NCBI GenBank assembly: GCA_023428785.1
Contig: JAEYWU010000115.1
Location: forward strand, 1 to 51,199
DNA: 51,199 nt
DNA from: Pseudomonadota bacterium
GTDB taxonomy: Bacteria > Pseudomonadota > Alphaproteobacteria > Caulobacterales > Caulobacteraceae
Direction of reading: 5' to 3'
Shown here: positions 1-9,346 of the stretch, piece after piece
Numbering within the stretch: the first letter of the stretch is position 1
Layout of the letters: the number at the start of each line of letters is the position of its first letter
Notes under the pieces: model-generated
What the model saw: only the letters and a program-made list of their open reading frames with translations
Told to the model about the DNA's origin: nothing
The model's database searches: none
Made by a program: the position numbers and the translations under genes

Positions 1-52
1 AACGGCTACCCATGCACCTGCTGTGGCGGGCTGCCGCGCAGTCCTGACCGTT

Positions 53-87
53 GTCCCGGCTCTCCGCTGCGCTTCGGCCGGGATGAC
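53..87. repeat. Dispersed 35-bp intergenic repeat, copy 1
   Basis: A 35-bp stretch starting GTCCCGGCTCTCCGCT and ending GGCCGGGATGAC. A second copy at 28124-28158 differs at only three positions. Its ends, CCCGGC and GCCGGG, are complementary, so it could fold into a GC-rich hairpin. It lies downstream of pccA, where it may act as a 3'-end structure for the pccA transcript. The rest of 1-124 holds no gene I can support. Similar intergenic hairpin repeats are common in alphaproteobacterial genomes; the family name is not known to me. Confidence 0.7.
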
Positions 88-124
88 AAAATGGATTAGA
101 GGGCGCCCACCGAGGCGAGTGGCC

Positions 125-2143
125 TCATTCGGCCTCCACCTTCGCCAGCACGGCGCCGTCGGTGACCTGATCGCCGACGGAGGCCGACACTTCCGCCACC
201 ACGCCGTCGAACGGCGCGGTGAGGGCGTGTTCCATTTTCATGGCTTCGACGACGACGAGGGGCTGGCCCTTGGTGACGGCATCGCCAGCCTTGGCTTGAA
301 CGGCGACGACCTTGCCGGGCATGGGCGCGCGCAGCGAGCCGTCCGACGCTGAACCGGCGCCCGCACCGGAGCCGGCGAAGTTGGGCTCGGAGAAGGAGAA
401 GGCGTCGCCGTCGACGAAGACGATGCGTTTGCCGTCGCGTTCGATCAGAGTGACGGCCTCGTCGCCGACCTGGATTTGTTCGCCGCCTAGCTCGGAGACG
501 GGGCGGCGGACCTCTCCCATTTCCAGCACAAGCCCGGTGTCCAGCGGGTGGACGGCCGGGGCGCCGGGCGAGAGACGGGCGGCGTGGACGCCACGGGCGT
601 CCTCCAGCCGGATTTCGGCGCGGGGGCTGGCGTTCAGACGGAAGCCGTAGAGGCCGTTGGGGCGGCCGTCCCATGGGGAGGCCGGATCGAGCGCCGTGCG
701 GCCGGGACCGTGGGTCCAGGCGACGTCCAGCGCGGCGGCGCCGAGGGCGGCGGAAGCGGCGAGGCCCGCATTGTCGGGTTCGACCAGTTCGCCCTCACGG
801 CCGGCGATGAAGCCCGTGTCGACGTCGCCGTCGACGAAGTCGGGGTGGTCGAGGCAGCGGACGAGGAAGCCGGCGTTGGTCCTGACCGGCCAGACCTGGA
901 CCTGGGCGCAGGCGTCGGCCAGGCCAGCCGCGGCGGCCTCACGGTCCTCGGCGTGGACGATCAGCTTGGCGATCATCGGGTCATAAAACTGGCTGACTTC
1001 TCCGCCTTCCTCGACGCCCGTCTCGACGCGCACGCCGTCGTCCTCGGGCAGGATGAAGTGATCCAGCGGCCCGATAGAGGGCAGGAAGCCGCCGGCCGGG
1101 TCCTCGGCATAGAGGCGGGCCTCCATGGCCCAGCCGTCGAGTTCGATCTCTTCCTGCTTGAGGGGCAGGGGCTCGCCGGCGGCGACGCGGAACTGCCATT
1201 CGACCAGATCCTGGCCGGTGACGGCCTCGGTGACCGGGTGTTCGACCTGGAGGCGGGTGTTCATCTCCATGAACCAGATGCGGTCGCCCTTCAGGCCCTC
1301 GGAGGCGTCGGCGATGAACTCGACGGTGCCGGCGCCGACGTAGTCGACGGCCTTGGCGGCCTTGATCGCGGCGTCCGTGACGGCCTTGCGGGTGGCTTCG
1401 TCCATGCCGGGGGCCGGGGCTTCCTCGATCACCTTCTGGTGGCGGCGCTGGAGCGAGCAGTCGCGCTCATACAGGTGGACGACGGCGCCATGGGTGTCGC
1501 CGAAGACCTGAACCTCGATGTGGCGCGGGCGGGTGACGTATTTCTCGATCAGGACGCGGTCGTCGCCGAAGGCGGCCTTCGACTCGCGCTGGGCCGAGGC
1601 GAGGGCGGAGGCGAAGTCAGAGGCGGCCTCGACCTTCTTCATGCCCTTGCCGCCGCCGCCGGCGACGGCCTTGATGAGGACCGGATAGCCGGTGCGGTCG
1701 GCGGCGGCCTGAAGCGTCTCGAGCGTCTGGTCCTCGCCCAGATAGCCGGGGGTGACGGGCACGCCAGCCTTGTCCATCAGGTCCTTGGCGGCGTCCTTGA
1801 GGCCCATGGCGCGGATCGAAGACGGCTTGGGGCCGATCCAGATCAGGCCGGCGGCCTCGACAGCCTCGGCGAACTCGGCGTTCTCGGAAAGGAAGCCGTA
1901 GCCGGGATGGATGGCCTCGGCGCCCGTATCCTTCGCGGCCTGAAGCACTTTTTCGGCGACCAGATAGCTCTCGCGGGCGGGGGCGGGCCCCAGCAGCACG
2001 GCCTTGTCGGCCATCTTCACATGAGGCGCATCGGCGTCCGCTTCGGAATAGACGGCGACGGTCTCGATCCCCATCCGCTGGGCGGTGCGGAAGACACGAC
2101 AGGCGATCTCGCCACGGTTGGCGACAAGGACGGATCTGAACAT
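125..2143 (-). CDS. pccA: Propionyl/acyl-CoA carboxylase biotin subunit
   Basis: A 672-aa protein with a biotin carboxylase half and a C-terminal biotinyl domain, the usual layout of PccA-type subunits. It carboxylates its own biotin using ATP and bicarbonate, then passes the carboxyl group to the beta subunit. Visible marks: the N-terminal VANRGEIA motif, the ATP-grasp loop with its lysine (LIKAVAGGGGKGMKK), NTRLQVEHPVTE near residue 290, and the biotin site VEAMKMEH with Lys636. The ATG start fits family N-termini exactly. The likely partner is pccB at 22995-24527, about 21 kb away. Propionyl-CoA is the probable substrate, but other short acyl-CoAs cannot be excluded. Unlike accC in this window, all visible catalytic motifs are intact. 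Confidence 0.93.
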   Translation of the reverse strand: MFRSVLVANRGEIACRVFRTAQRMGIETVAVYSEADADAPHVKMADKAVLLGPAPARESYLVAEKVLQAAKDTGAEAIHPGYGFLSENAEFAEAVEAAGLIWIGPKPSSIRAMGLKDAAKDLMDKAGVPVTPGYLGEDQTLETLQAAADRTGYPVLIKAVAGGGGKGMKKVEAASDFASALASAQRESKAAFGDDRVLIEKYVTRPRHIEVQVFGDTHGAVVHLYERDCSLQRRHQKVIEEAPAPGMDEATRKAVTDAAIKAAKAVDYVGAGTVEFIADASEGLKGDRIWFMEMNTRLQVEHPVTEAVTGQDLVEWQFRVAAGEPLPLKQEEIELDGWAMEARLYAEDPAGGFLPSIGPLDHFILPEDDGVRVETGVEEGGEVSQFYDPMIAKLIVHAEDREAAAAGLADACAQVQVWPVRTNAGFLVRCLDHPDFVDGDVDTGFIAGREGELVEPDNAGLAASAALGAAALDVAWTHGPGRTALDPASPWDGRPNGLYGFRLNASPRAEIRLEDARGVHAARLSPGAPAVHPLDTGLVLEMGEVRRPVSELGGEQIQVGDEAVTLIERDGKRIVFVDGDAFSFSEPNFAGSGAGAGSASDGSLRAPMPGKVVAVQAKAGDAVTKGQPLVVVEAMKMEHALTAPFDGVVAEVSASVGDQVTDGAVLAKVEAE

Positions 2144-2205
2144 GGCGCGGTTCTAGGGGGTCTGAAGGCTGTGGGCTAGGGGAGGCGCTGTGCTAGACGG
2201 CATCC

Positions 2206-2748
2206 ATGCCGCGCCCGTTGCCGACCGACGCCGAAGCCCGCGCCATTCTGGCGAACAAGCGCACGCGGCCTATCTATCGGCCCGCGCCCAAGGCGGCCAA
2301 ATCGCTGGCGCCCCTTATCAAGAAGCTCGACGCGCAGTTCGGACAGGGGACCGGGGCGCTGGAAAGCCGCTGGGCCGAGATCGTGGGCGAGCAACTGGCC
2401 AGGGTGTCCGAGCCGGTGAAGCTGTCAAAGGGGCGGCCCGGGACGGGGGCCGCGCTGGAGCTTCGGGTCATGGGACCGGCGGCAGCCTTCGTGCAGCATC
2501 AGTCGGCCGAGATCATCGGCCGGGTGAACCTGTTTCTGGGTGAGGGAACGGTCGAACGCCTGAGGATTTCGCAAGGCCCGGTCAAGCCGCGCGCGGCGCG
2601 GGTTCAGGCTTCGCGCCGGCCGCCTGAAAAGCCTCTGGACGCCGCCCGCGACGAGGCCCTGGCGCAGTCCGTCGAGGCGGCGCCGGCGGACGGCCTGAAG
2701 AAGGCCTTGATGCGTCTGGGCCGCGCGGCGTTGAAAAGCGACCGTTGA
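2206..2748 (+). CDS. dciA: DUF721 protein, DciA-like helicase loader
   Basis: A 180-aa protein with an N-terminal DUF721 domain: basic start, then a block with LESRWAEIVGEQLA and a LELRVMGPAAAF strand. DUF721 is the domain of DciA, which loads or regulates the replicative helicase DnaB in bacteria lacking DnaC/DnaI. The C-terminal third is charged, low in complexity and probably disordered. The gene diverges from pccA across about 60 bp and overlaps the next gene by one base (TGATG). In related alphaproteobacteria this gene sits just before DsbA-like and SMC genes, as here. The domain call is firm; the helicase role is inferred from the family. Confidence 0.8.
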   Translation: MPRPLPTDAEARAILANKRTRPIYRPAPKAAKSLAPLIKKLDAQFGQGTGALESRWAEIVGEQLARVSEPVKLSKGRPGTGAALELRVMGPAAAFVQHQSAEIIGRVNLFLGEGTVERLRISQGPVKPRAARVQASRRPPEKPLDAARDEALAQSVEAAPADGLKKALMRLGRAALKSDR

Positions 2749-3101
2749 TGGGTCTGACGGGGCTCCTGCTGGCGTTCGTGGGGAACCAAGGAGTGCCCTC
2801 GTCGGTGGCAGGACCGGTCGGATCACCGGACGCCGCCTGCTTGCAAGCCATGGCATCCTATGCGGTGGCCTATGTTCAGCCGCTGAGCACGGCCTACTGC
2901 GACATCATCCCGGACGACGCGTCGCCGACGGAATTCTACGTGCTCGCATTGCGAAGCGGGCGCGCGTGCGACGGTATCTGCAGCGACCTCATGGGCTGGT
3001 TCGGCGTGGAGCGTTCGACGGGCAAGGTCTACGATTGGGACATCACCGAGAACCTGCCGGGCGAGCCCATCCTCGCGCGAGGGTTAAAGTCTGGGGATTG
3101 A
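2748..3101 (+). CDS. Small hypothetical protein, probably exported
   Basis: A protein of about 117 aa starting at the ATG that overlaps the dciA stop (TGATG); an in-phase TTG lies one codon earlier. The first 25 residues are hydrophobic (MGLTGLLLAFVG...) and could be a signal peptide or anchor. The rest has four cysteines, including a CDGIC pair, which suits an oxidising periplasm. I do not recognise a family. Coupling to dciA may only reflect gene packing; the next genes encode periplasmic thiol oxidoreductases that might act on such a protein. Codon use is less GC-skewed than in its neighbours. Confidence 0.55.
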   Translation: MGLTGLLLAFVGNQGVPSSVAGPVGSPDAACLQAMASYAVAYVQPLSTAYCDIIPDDASPTEFYVLALRSGRACDGICSDLMGWFGVERSTGKVYDWDITENLPGEPILARGLKSGD

Positions 3102-3218
3102 TCAGGCCCTGCGCGTTGACAAACCTTCGCCTCACCTGTTCTCCACAAGTCTGAATATCCGGGGCTTGCGTGGGGAATCTCGCGAAGTTGGCCCGCTTGA
3201 GATTTCGGGAGGTTCTCC

Positions 3219-3869
3219 ATGTTCAAACTCGATCGCCGCACGGCCCTGACCGCGGGTGTGCTGACTGTCGCTGGCCTCGGCCTGGGCGCCTGCAACGGAG
3301 GCGGCTCGGGCGGAGCGGCCTCGGTCGAGGGCGAAATGAGCCAGGGCGCGGCCGACGCGCCGGTCACCGTGGTGGAATACGCCTCGATCACCTGTCCGCA
3401 CTGCGCCGCCTGGAGTCGTGACGTCGGCCCGGGCTTCAAGGCCCGCTATGTCGACACCGGCTTGGTGCGCTTCGTGTTCCGCGAGCTGCCGACCTCACCG
3501 GCGCCGACGGCCATCGCCGGCTTCCTGACCGCGCGTTGCGCCGGCGAGGAGCAGTATTTCCCCATGATCGAGGCCATGATGCGCAACCAGCCGGCGCTCT
3601 ACGCCAACCCGCGTCAGGCCCTGCTCGACATCGCTCGCACCGCGGGGATGAGCGAGGCCGAGTTCGATGCCTGCGTGCGCGACGAGGCCGCCCTGGACGC
3701 CATGCAGCGCCGCATCGACGAGGCGAACCAGCGCGGCGTTCCCGGCACCCCGGCCTTCTATGTCAACGATGAGCTGATCGGGTCGGGCACGGTGCCGCTC
3801 GAGGACCTGGCCGCCGCCATTGATCCGCTGCTGGGCGACCGTGCCCCGGCGCCGCTGGCCGAGGGTTGA
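3219..3869 (+). CDS. DsbA-family thiol oxidoreductase, predicted lipoprotein
   Basis: A 216-aa thioredoxin-fold DsbA-like protein. The N-terminus has a twin-arginine-like start (LDRRTALTAG), a hydrophobic stretch and a lipobox LGAC, so it is probably a lipoprotein in the periplasm. The active site is CPHC within YASITCPHCAAW and the cis-proline loop is GTPAFYV. This type catalyses disulfide formation or exchange in exported proteins. A ribosome-binding site (GGGAGG) precedes the ATG. It is a clear paralogue of the next gene, sharing DAPVTVVEYAS and RFVFRELPTSP. The two probably form one operon. Confidence 0.88.
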   Translation: MFKLDRRTALTAGVLTVAGLGLGACNGGGSGGAASVEGEMSQGAADAPVTVVEYASITCPHCAAWSRDVGPGFKARYVDTGLVRFVFRELPTSPAPTAIAGFLTARCAGEEQYFPMIEAMMRNQPALYANPRQALLDIARTAGMSEAEFDACVRDEAALDAMQRRIDEANQRGVPGTPAFYVNDELIGSGTVPLEDLAAAIDPLLGDRAPAPLAEG

Positions 3870-3873
3870 TCCG

Positions 3874-4473
3874 ATGATCCGGCGTACGCTTCTCGCCCTT
3901 GCCGCCGTCGCCTGGCTGCCGCTGGCGGGCGCCTCGGCGGCCCAGTCGACCGACACCCTGCCCGGCGACATGGCGATGGGCCGCGCCGACGCTCCGGTGA
4001 CGGTGGTGGAATACGCCTCGGTCACCTGTGGCCACTGCGCCAACTGGCACGCCAGCGTCTATCCGGAGTTCAAGCGCCGGTTCATCGATACGGGCCGGGT
4101 CCGCTTCGTCTTCCGTGAACTGCCGACCTCGCCCCAGCCAGTGGCCATGGCCGGGTTCCTGATGGCGCGCTGCGCCGGGCCTGACCGCTATTTCGACGTC
4201 ATCGATGACCTGATGGACGAACAGCGCGCCATCCTGGGCAATCCGCGCCAGCAGCTGATCGCCATCGGCGCCCGGCACGGCCTGAGCGAGGCCCAGTTCA
4301 ACGCCTGCGTCACCGACGAGGCCGAAATCTCGGCCCTGCAGATGCGGGTCGACGCGGCGCTGGATCGGGGCGTCAACAGCACCCCGACCTTCTATGTGAA
4401 CGGAACGCGGGTCGGATCGGGCAGCGTCTCGCTCCAGACCCTCGAGGCGGCGATCGTCGCGGCGGAGCGCTAG
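3874..4473 (+). CDS. DsbA-family thiol oxidoreductase, secreted
   Basis: A 199-aa paralogue of the preceding gene, starting 4 bp after its stop. The start MIRRTLLALAAVAW gives a conventional signal peptide cleaved after about residue 24 (ASAAQ), so this copy is likely soluble in the periplasm. The active site is CGHC instead of CPHC, and the cis-Pro loop is STPTFYV. The dipeptide between the active-site cysteines tunes redox potential in this family, so the copies may be specialised: one lipid-anchored, one soluble. An upstream in-frame ATG would add 18 residues overlapping the previous gene and destroy the signal peptide, so it was not used. Confidence 0.88.
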   Translation: MIRRTLLALAAVAWLPLAGASAAQSTDTLPGDMAMGRADAPVTVVEYASVTCGHCANWHASVYPEFKRRFIDTGRVRFVFRELPTSPQPVAMAGFLMARCAGPDRYFDVIDDLMDEQRAILGNPRQQLIAIGARHGLSEAQFNACVTDEAEISALQMRVDAALDRGVNSTPTFYVNGTRVGSGSVSLQTLEAAIVAAER

Positions 4474-4479
4474 CCGCCC

Positions 4480-7400
4480 TTGGAGTTCCAGCGCCTTCGC
4501 ATCGTCGGGTTCAAGTCGTTCGTCGATCCGGTCGAGTTCCGGATCGAGCCCGGCCTGACGGGCGTCGTCGGGCCGAACGGCTGCGGCAAGTCGAACGTGC
4601 TGGAAAGCCTGCGCTGGGTGATGGGCGCCAACTCCGCCAAGGCCATGCGCGCCTCGGGCATGGACGAGGTGATCTTTGCGGGTTCCGCCGACCGGCCGGC
4701 CCGCAACCACGCCGAAGTTACCCTCACCATCGACAACACCGCGCGCCGGGCGCCCCAGCCCTTCACCGACGCGCCGTCGCTGGAGGTCTCGCGCCGGATC
4801 GATCGCGGGGCGGGCTCGACCTACAAGGTGAACGGCAAGGAAGTGCGGGCGCGCGACGTCCAGCTGCTGTTCGCCGACGCCTCGACGGGGGCCAACTCGC
4901 CGGCGCTGGTGCGGCAGGGGCAGATCTCCGAACTAATAGCGGCCAAGCCGCAGAACCGGCGGCGCATTCTGGAAGAGGCCGGTGGGGTTTCGGGCCTGCA
5001 TACCCGCCGACACGAGGCCGAGCTGCGCCTGCGGGCGGCCGAGACCAATCTGTCACGGCTGGACGACATCTCGGGCGAGCTGGAGACCCAGCTGAACCGC
5101 CTCAAGCGCGAGGCGCGTCAGGCCGAGAAGTACAAGAAGGTCGCCGCCGAAATCCGGGCCCTGCAGTCGGCGCTGCTCTATGCGCGCTGGTCCGATGCGC
5201 GCGCGGCGTTGCAGGCCGCCAATGAGGCGCTGGCCGAGGCGGACCGCGCCGTCGAGGATGCGGCCCGCGCCGCGGCCCGGGCCCAGACGGCGGCCCTGGC
5301 GGCCACGGAAAAGCTCAAGCCCGCGCGCGAGGAAGACGCCGTCGCCGCCGCCCTGCTGCACCGGATGACGGTCGAGCGCGACCGGCTCGACATGCTGGAG
5401 CAAGCCGCCCGCGAGACGGTCGAGCGGCTGGGCGACGACATCCGTCGGATCGTCGCCGATCGTGACCGCGAAACCGAGATGCAGGAGGATGCGACCGCCC
5501 AGGTCGCCCGCCTGACCGAGGAACTGAACGCCCTGAAGGCCGAGGCCGCCGCTGCGCCCCAGCGGGGGCCGGAACTCCAGGCCGCCGTCGAGACGGCCGA
5601 GGCCGCGCGCGTCGCCGCCGATGCGGAGGTCGAACGGCTAGCCGGGGCCGTGGCCTCCATCGAGGCGCGCCTGAACGCCGAGGCTCAGCGCCGCCGCGAT
5701 GTCACCGATCGCCGGGCTCGCGCCGAGAGCGCCGTCACCGCCGCCAGGGCCGAACGCGAGGCCGTGGGGCCGCTGGAAACACCCGAGATCACCGAGGCTC
5801 GCGCGGCGCTGGACGCGGCGGTCGCCGCCCTGCAATCCGCCCGCGCCCAGGTCGAGACCGCCGATGCGGCCCGCACGGAAGCGCAGGCCGCCGAAGGTCA
5901 GGCCCGTCAGGCCGCGCGGCAGGTCGAGGACAAACTCAATCGCCTGACGGCCGAGGCGCGCGGTCTGGCCCAACTGCTGGCGAAGGCGCATCAGGCCCAG
6001 GCCGCGGCCCTGGAATCGACCCAGGCCGAAAAGGGCTTCGAGGCCGCTCTGGCCGCCGCTCTGGGTGACGATCTGGATGCGGCGCTGGATACCGCTGCGG
6101 CCTCACACTGGGCCGGCGCGGATGCGGCGGCTCCGTCGTGGCCGGCGGGCGTGGAGCCTCTGGCGAGCCATATCGAGGCTCCGGCGGCGCTGGCGGCGCG
6201 CCTGAATTGGTGCGGGCTGGTGAACCGTCAGGACGGCGACCGGCTGGCCAAGTCGCTGCCGGTTGGCGCGCGGCTGGTGTCGCGGGAGGGCGATCTGTGG
6301 CGCTGGGACGGGTTCGTGTCGCGGGCGGAGGCGCCCAAGCCGGCGGCCATCCGTATGGAGCAGCGCAACCGGCTGTCCGAGCTGGAAGACGAGATCGAGG
6401 CTCTGAAGCCGCAGGTCGCGGAGGCGCAGGCCGCCCTGACGACCGCCGCCGATGCGGTGAAGGCCGCCGATCAGGCCCTGCGGGAGGCCCGCCAGAAGCC
6501 CGCCGAGGCCGAACGCGGCGTTGTCACGGCCCGCAACGCCCACGACGCCCTGTCGCGCGCCCAGGCCCAGCGCGAGGCGCGCGCCCAGGCTCTGGACGAA
6601 CAGCTGGTGCGGCTCGAAGCCGAACTGACCGCCGCCCGCGAGGCCGAGGAGGCGACGCCGGAGAGCCAGGGCGGATCGACCGCGCTGGACGGGCTGAAGG
6701 CTGAGTTGGACGCCGCCCGCGCCCAGGCGGACGAGGCTCGCTCGGCGGCCGCCGCCGCCCGGGTGGAACGGGACGCCGACGCGCGGGAACGCGAAGGCCG
6801 TGCGCGCCGTCTGGAAAGCGTGGAGCGTGACGTCCAGGGCTGGACCACGCGCTCGGCGTCGGGGACCCAGCGGCTGGCTCAGCTCGACAAGGACGAGGCG
6901 AAGGCGCGCGCCGAACTGACCCGCGCGGAAGAGGCTCCGGTGGAGCTGGCCCGCCGCCGCGAGGCCTTAGTCGACCAGTTCGCCCAGGCGGAAACGCGCC
7001 GCTCGGCCTCCGCCGACGCGCTGGCCGAGGCCGAAGGTCTGGCCGAGGCGGCCGACCGCGAGAGCCGCGCGTCCGAGCGCGCCGTGTCCGAAGCCCGCGA
7101 GGCGAGGGCGGGGCTGTCGGCCCATGCCGAGGCCGCCCAGATCCGCCTGAACGACACCGATCAGCAGGTTCGCGAAGCCGCCCTGATGAGCCCGGAGGAA
7201 CTGGGCCAGAAGCTGAAGGATGACGCCATCGCCCTGCCGAGCGATGCCGCCGGCGCCGAGACCCTTCTGTTCGGCCTGGAGCGCGAGCGCGAGGCCTTGG
7301 GCGCGGTGAACCTGCGGGCTGACGAGGAGGCCTCCGAGACCGGCGAACGGCTGCAGGCCATGAAGCTGGAGCGATCCGACCTGACCGGCGCCATCGCCAA

Positions 7401-7917
7401 GCTGCGCGACGGCATCGACGAGTTGAACGCCGAGGGGCGCGAACGCCTGCTCGGCGCCTTCGACACGATCAATGGTCAGTTCCAGACCCTGTTCACCGCC
7501 CTGTTCGGCGGCGGTCAGGCCGAGCTGAAGCTGGTCGAGAGCGACGACCCGCTGGAAGCCGGTCTGGAAATCTACGCCTGTCCGCCGGGCAAGCGCCTGT
7601 CGACCATGAGCCTGATGTCGGGGGGCGAGCAGGCCCTGACGGCCACGGCCCTGATCTTCGCCGTCTTCCTGGCCAATCCGGCGCCCGTCTGCGTGCTCGA
7701 CGAGGTCGATGCGCCGCTGGACGACGCCAACGTCGACCGCTTCTGCCGCCTGCTGATCGAGATGCGCGGCCGCACCGACACTCGCTTCATCGTCATCACC
7801 CACAATCCGGTGACCATGAGCCGCATGGACCGCCTGTTCGGCGTGACCATGCCCGAACGCGGCGTCAGCCAGCTGGTAAGCGTCGACCTGACCCAGGCCG
7901 AGAAGCTGGTGGCCTAA
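4480..7917 (+). CDS. smc: Chromosome segregation protein SMC
   Basis: A 1145-aa structural maintenance of chromosomes ATPase, which works as a dimer with ScpA/ScpB to organise and separate sister chromosomes. Domains in order: an N-terminal ATPase half with Walker A GPNGCGKSN at residues 31-39; an Ala/Glu/Arg-rich coiled coil; a hinge around residues 510-640; the return coiled coil; then a C-terminal half with the ABC signature SLMSGGEQALT near 1045 and Walker B VCVLDEVDAPLDD near 1070. The start is TTG, fixed by family alignment (MEFQRLRIVGFKSFVDP matches the universal N-terminus) and lying 6 bp after the DsbA stop. Its end overlaps the opposite-strand gene by 4 bp. Confidence 0.97.
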   Translation: MEFQRLRIVGFKSFVDPVEFRIEPGLTGVVGPNGCGKSNVLESLRWVMGANSAKAMRASGMDEVIFAGSADRPARNHAEVTLTIDNTARRAPQPFTDAPSLEVSRRIDRGAGSTYKVNGKEVRARDVQLLFADASTGANSPALVRQGQISELIAAKPQNRRRILEEAGGVSGLHTRRHEAELRLRAAETNLSRLDDISGELETQLNRLKREARQAEKYKKVAAEIRALQSALLYARWSDARAALQAANEALAEADRAVEDAARAAARAQTAALAATEKLKPAREEDAVAAALLHRMTVERDRLDMLEQAARETVERLGDDIRRIVADRDRETEMQEDATAQVARLTEELNALKAEAAAAPQRGPELQAAVETAEAARVAADAEVERLAGAVASIEARLNAEAQRRRDVTDRRARAESAVTAARAEREAVGPLETPEITEARAALDAAVAALQSARAQVETADAARTEAQAAEGQARQAARQVEDKLNRLTAEARGLAQLLAKAHQAQAAALESTQAEKGFEAALAAALGDDLDAALDTAAASHWAGADAAAPSWPAGVEPLASHIEAPAALAARLNWCGLVNRQDGDRLAKSLPVGARLVSREGDLWRWDGFVSRAEAPKPAAIRMEQRNRLSELEDEIEALKPQVAEAQAALTTAADAVKAADQALREARQKPAEAERGVVTARNAHDALSRAQAQREARAQALDEQLVRLEAELTAAREAEEATPESQGGSTALDGLKAELDAARAQADEARSAAAAARVERDADAREREGRARRLESVERDVQGWTTRSASGTQRLAQLDKDEAKARAELTRAEEAPVELARRREALVDQFAQAETRRSASADALAEAEGLAEAADRESRASERAVSEAREARAGLSAHAEAAQIRLNDTDQQVREAALMSPEELGQKLKDDAIALPSDAAGAETLLFGLEREREALGAVNLRADEEASETGERLQAMKLERSDLTGAIAKLRDGIDELNAEGRERLLGAFDTINGQFQTLFTALFGGGQAELKLVESDDPLEAGLEIYACPPGKRLSTMSLMSGGEQALTATALIFAVFLANPAPVCVLDEVDAPLDDANVDRFCRLLIEMRGRTDTRFIVITHNPVTMSRMDRLFGVTMPERGVSQLVSVDLTQAEKLVA

Positions 7918-8096
7918 CGGCGTCTGCCGCCCAGCGCCGCCAGCAGCACAGCCCCCAGCAATGGCGCTCCCGCCAGCATGCCGAGCCGACGCCCGTCGCC
8001 GCCGGTCAGTTCGAGGTAGAGGGCGACCCCTGCGATGGCCATCGAGATGAGGGCCAGGGCGGCCACGCCGATGAGGCGGTCGCGTTCAGATTTCAT
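7914..8096 (-). CDS. Small two-helix membrane protein
   Basis: A 60-aa protein with a basic N-terminus (MKSERDRLIG), two hydrophobic helices at about residues 8-29 and 40-56, and a basic tail GGRRR. It is probably an inner-membrane protein with both ends in the cytoplasm. It is tail-to-tail with smc, overlapping by 4 bp, and starts 15 bp downstream of the next minus-strand gene, so the two may be co-transcribed. No family is recognised. Confidence 0.55.
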   Translation of the reverse strand: MKSERDRLIGVAALALISMAIAGVALYLELTGGDGRRLGMLAGAPLLGAVLLAALGGRRR

Positions 8097-8111
8097 GGGC
8101 GTGTTGGACGG

Positions 8112-8570
8112 TCAGGATTGAAGACGGCCGACGATGGCGACCCTGCGAGCCGCGCCGGGCATCGTCGGGCTGAGCGCCACTTCTACCTGCTCAAAGGCCG
8201 TCAGCGCCCCCGCCTCGGGCCGCCAGCCGGACAGGCGATCATCGCCTTCGGAGCGGAGAAGGAGGCCACCCTCGGCCGATCCGCGATCCTCAAGATCGAG
8301 GATGAAGGCGGGGCCCGCGGGCAGACCTTGGGTCTCGTCCCACCAGCCGATGTCGGCCAACGGGCCGAGTGCGGACAAGGCGTTCTCGATCGAGGGGACG
8401 GGGCAGGGCGCGCCGGCCTCGGCGGCGCGACGCCAGTCGGTGAGGGTCGGGGAGGGAGCGACGTCGGAAACGCGTGACCAGCCTTCGCCGGCCAGATCGC
8501 CAAGCACCGCCCCCAGTGCGCCGGCTCCCGAATGCTGCCCCAAAACCATCACGCCCCGAATTCGCCCCAA
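8112..8570 (-). CDS. Hypothetical protein
   Basis: A 152-aa protein of unknown family. It is rich in Ala, Gly and Leu, with no signal peptide, clear membrane helix or known motif. Two starts are possible: the first ATG (MGRIRGVM) or the internal MVLGQHSGAGALG seven codons later. It sits between a small membrane protein and a 2OG-Fe(II) oxygenase gene on the same strand. Coding is supported by strong third-position GC and by the lack of a better frame. Confidence 0.5.
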   Translation of the reverse strand: MGRIRGVMVLGQHSGAGALGAVLGDLAGEGWSRVSDVAPSPTLTDWRRAAEAGAPCPVPSIENALSALGPLADIGWWDETQGLPAGPAFILDLEDRGSAEGGLLLRSEGDDRLSGWRPEAGALTAFEQVEVALSPTMPGAARRVAIVGRLQS

Positions 8571-8605
8571 ACCTTACAGTCCGGTAACATCGGCCGGGGG
8601 TCAAG

Positions 8606-9346
8606 CTAGTCGTAGGGTTCCCAGCCTTCCGGCGCCCGGGCGCGCAGCCAGCCGGTGATGGCCAGGCGCGGTTCGCCAGCGAAGGGCGCCACGATCGAGA
8701 CGGCGTGGCGCTGGGGCACCTTGAAGATATTCAATGAGTTGAAAGCCGGCATATAGCCCTCGGCCACGTGGTCGGCTTCGTCCAGGAACAGCAGCATGCC
8801 GCCCCAGTCCGCCCGCCAGCGCGCCGTCAGGTTCAGCACATAGGCGTAAAGGCGATCCCGGCCCGGCGCCTCGTCGTCGTGCGCTGTCAGGAAGTGACCC
8901 GGCAGATAGCGGGTGGCCATGCAGTCGGCATAGACGATGCGGTCGTCGCCGGTGAGCGCGCGCGCGAAACCGAGGAAGGCCGGGCTGTTCAGAAAACGGC
9001 GCACGTCGTCCAGACCGGCGTCCAGCACCTCGCCCTTCAGGGCGTCCTGGCCCATCCGAACGGTGTCGAACATGTAGCGGAAGGCGTCGCGGGCCGAGGC
9101 GTGGACGCGGCGCTCCAGATCGGTGCGCTCGGCCTCCGACAGGGCGAGGTACTCGGCCATCGGCATGTCGTAGTCCTGGCCGGGACCCATGTGGATCGTG
9201 CGCCGCCAGCCCGTGGCGTTCGCGACCTGTTGTGACAGGGAAATGGCGTCATCGGCATTGAGCAGGCCAGGCAGGTCCAGGCGGCCGAACTGCTGGAGCA
9301 CCGGACGATAGGCGACCGGCGTCAGGCCTCCATCCAGTCTCAGCAC
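8606..9346 (-). CDS. 2OG-Fe(II) oxygenase family protein
   Basis: A 246-aa protein of the 2-oxoglutarate/Fe(II)-dependent dioxygenase superfamily, closest to prolyl-hydroxylase-like (SM-20/Ofd1-type) proteins. The iron triad is visible as HDD (His156, Asp158) in HFLTAHDDEAP and the distal His214 in VPQRHAVSIV; Arg227 in EPRLAITGWLR fits the 2-oxoglutarate anchor. The double-stranded beta-helix covers about residues 140-236. Family members hydroxylate proteins or small molecules; the substrate here is unknown. It is transcribed toward the smc terminus, downstream of rarA. Confidence 0.82.
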   Translation of the reverse strand: MLRLDGGLTPVAYRPVLQQFGRLDLPGLLNADDAISLSQQVANATGWRRTIHMGPGQDYDMPMAEYLALSEAERTDLERRVHASARDAFRYMFDTVRMGQDALKGEVLDAGLDDVRRFLNSPAFLGFARALTGDDRIVYADCMATRYLPGHFLTAHDDEAPGRDRLYAYVLNLTARWRADWGGMLLFLDEADHVAEGYMPAFNSLNIFKVPQRHAVSIVAPFAGEPRLAITGWLRARAPEGWEPYD

